A stretch of DNA of 6,047 nt, taken from assembly GCA_030604795.1 (NCBI GenBank), contig JAUVVE010000057.1:1-6047 (forward strand), in the 5' to 3' direction. Under the pieces are notes generated by a model. The model searched no databases and was not told the origin of the DNA. It was given only the letters and a program-made list of their open reading frames with translations. Position numbers and translations under genes: made by a program. Source of the DNA: Dehalococcoidia bacterium (GTDB lineage Bacteria > Chloroflexota > Dehalococcoidia > GIF9 > UBA5629). Positions within the stretch are counted from its first letter, which is position 1, and each line of letters opens with the position of its first letter. Below are positions 5,927 to 6,047 of this stretch, piece after piece.

Positions 5927-6047
5927 CTGAGCCGTCAATTCGCCAAGAATCCCAGTGCAAATACCGGCCGGCATTCATAGAATCGTGCTTACCCCGAACA
6001 TTGCCTTTTTCAAGCATAGTCAATACTCACCCGCCAAAACCTCACCC

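Overview
The window is a minus-strand gene cluster from a prokaryote, probably a bacterium. The combination of lamin-tail-domain lipoproteins, a double zinc ribbon followed by Pro-Gln-Gly-Trp repeats, and exported caspase-like proteins with InlB-type beta repeats resembles uncultured Chloroflexota (Dehalococcoidia-like) genomes. That placement rests on remembered protein style only; no rRNA or other marker gene is present.

Reading along the minus strand (right to left): positions 6047-5871 are a leader of 177 bases with a perfect 17-base palindrome and one doubtful 38-codon ORF. Then come lipoprotein 1 (5870-4560), caspase-like protein A (4532-3087), lipoprotein 2 (3063-2125) and caspase-like protein B (2104-473). 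The gaps between these four genes are only about 17-27 bases, so they very likely form one transcription unit. A 217-base gap (472-256) with a possible promoter follows, and then the 5' part of a zinc-ribbon gene (255-1) that runs off the left edge.

The cluster is a tandem duplication of a two-gene module, [lamin-tail lipoprotein + membrane-anchored caspase-like protein]. Both lipoproteins have a signal peptide with lipobox, a Pro-rich linker, one or two copies of a beta-rich domain, and a C-terminal lamin tail domain. Both caspase-like proteins have a Sec signal peptide, a caspase-type fold, an EF-hand-like calcium loop, InlB-type beta repeats, a C-terminal transmembrane helix and a short basic tail. 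All four products should therefore act on the outer face of the cytoplasmic membrane.

The most striking point is that A keeps the His/Cys catalytic dyad (H126, C184) while B has lost both (Arg and Gly at the equivalent sites) in an otherwise intact reading frame. B has also gained a Cys-containing insertion of about 67 residues built from repeats. This looks like an active protease next to a pseudoprotease paralogue, each with its own lipoprotein partner. A possible reading is a calcium-responsive extracytoplasmic proteolytic system in which B regulates, scaffolds or competes with A. That functional model is inference.
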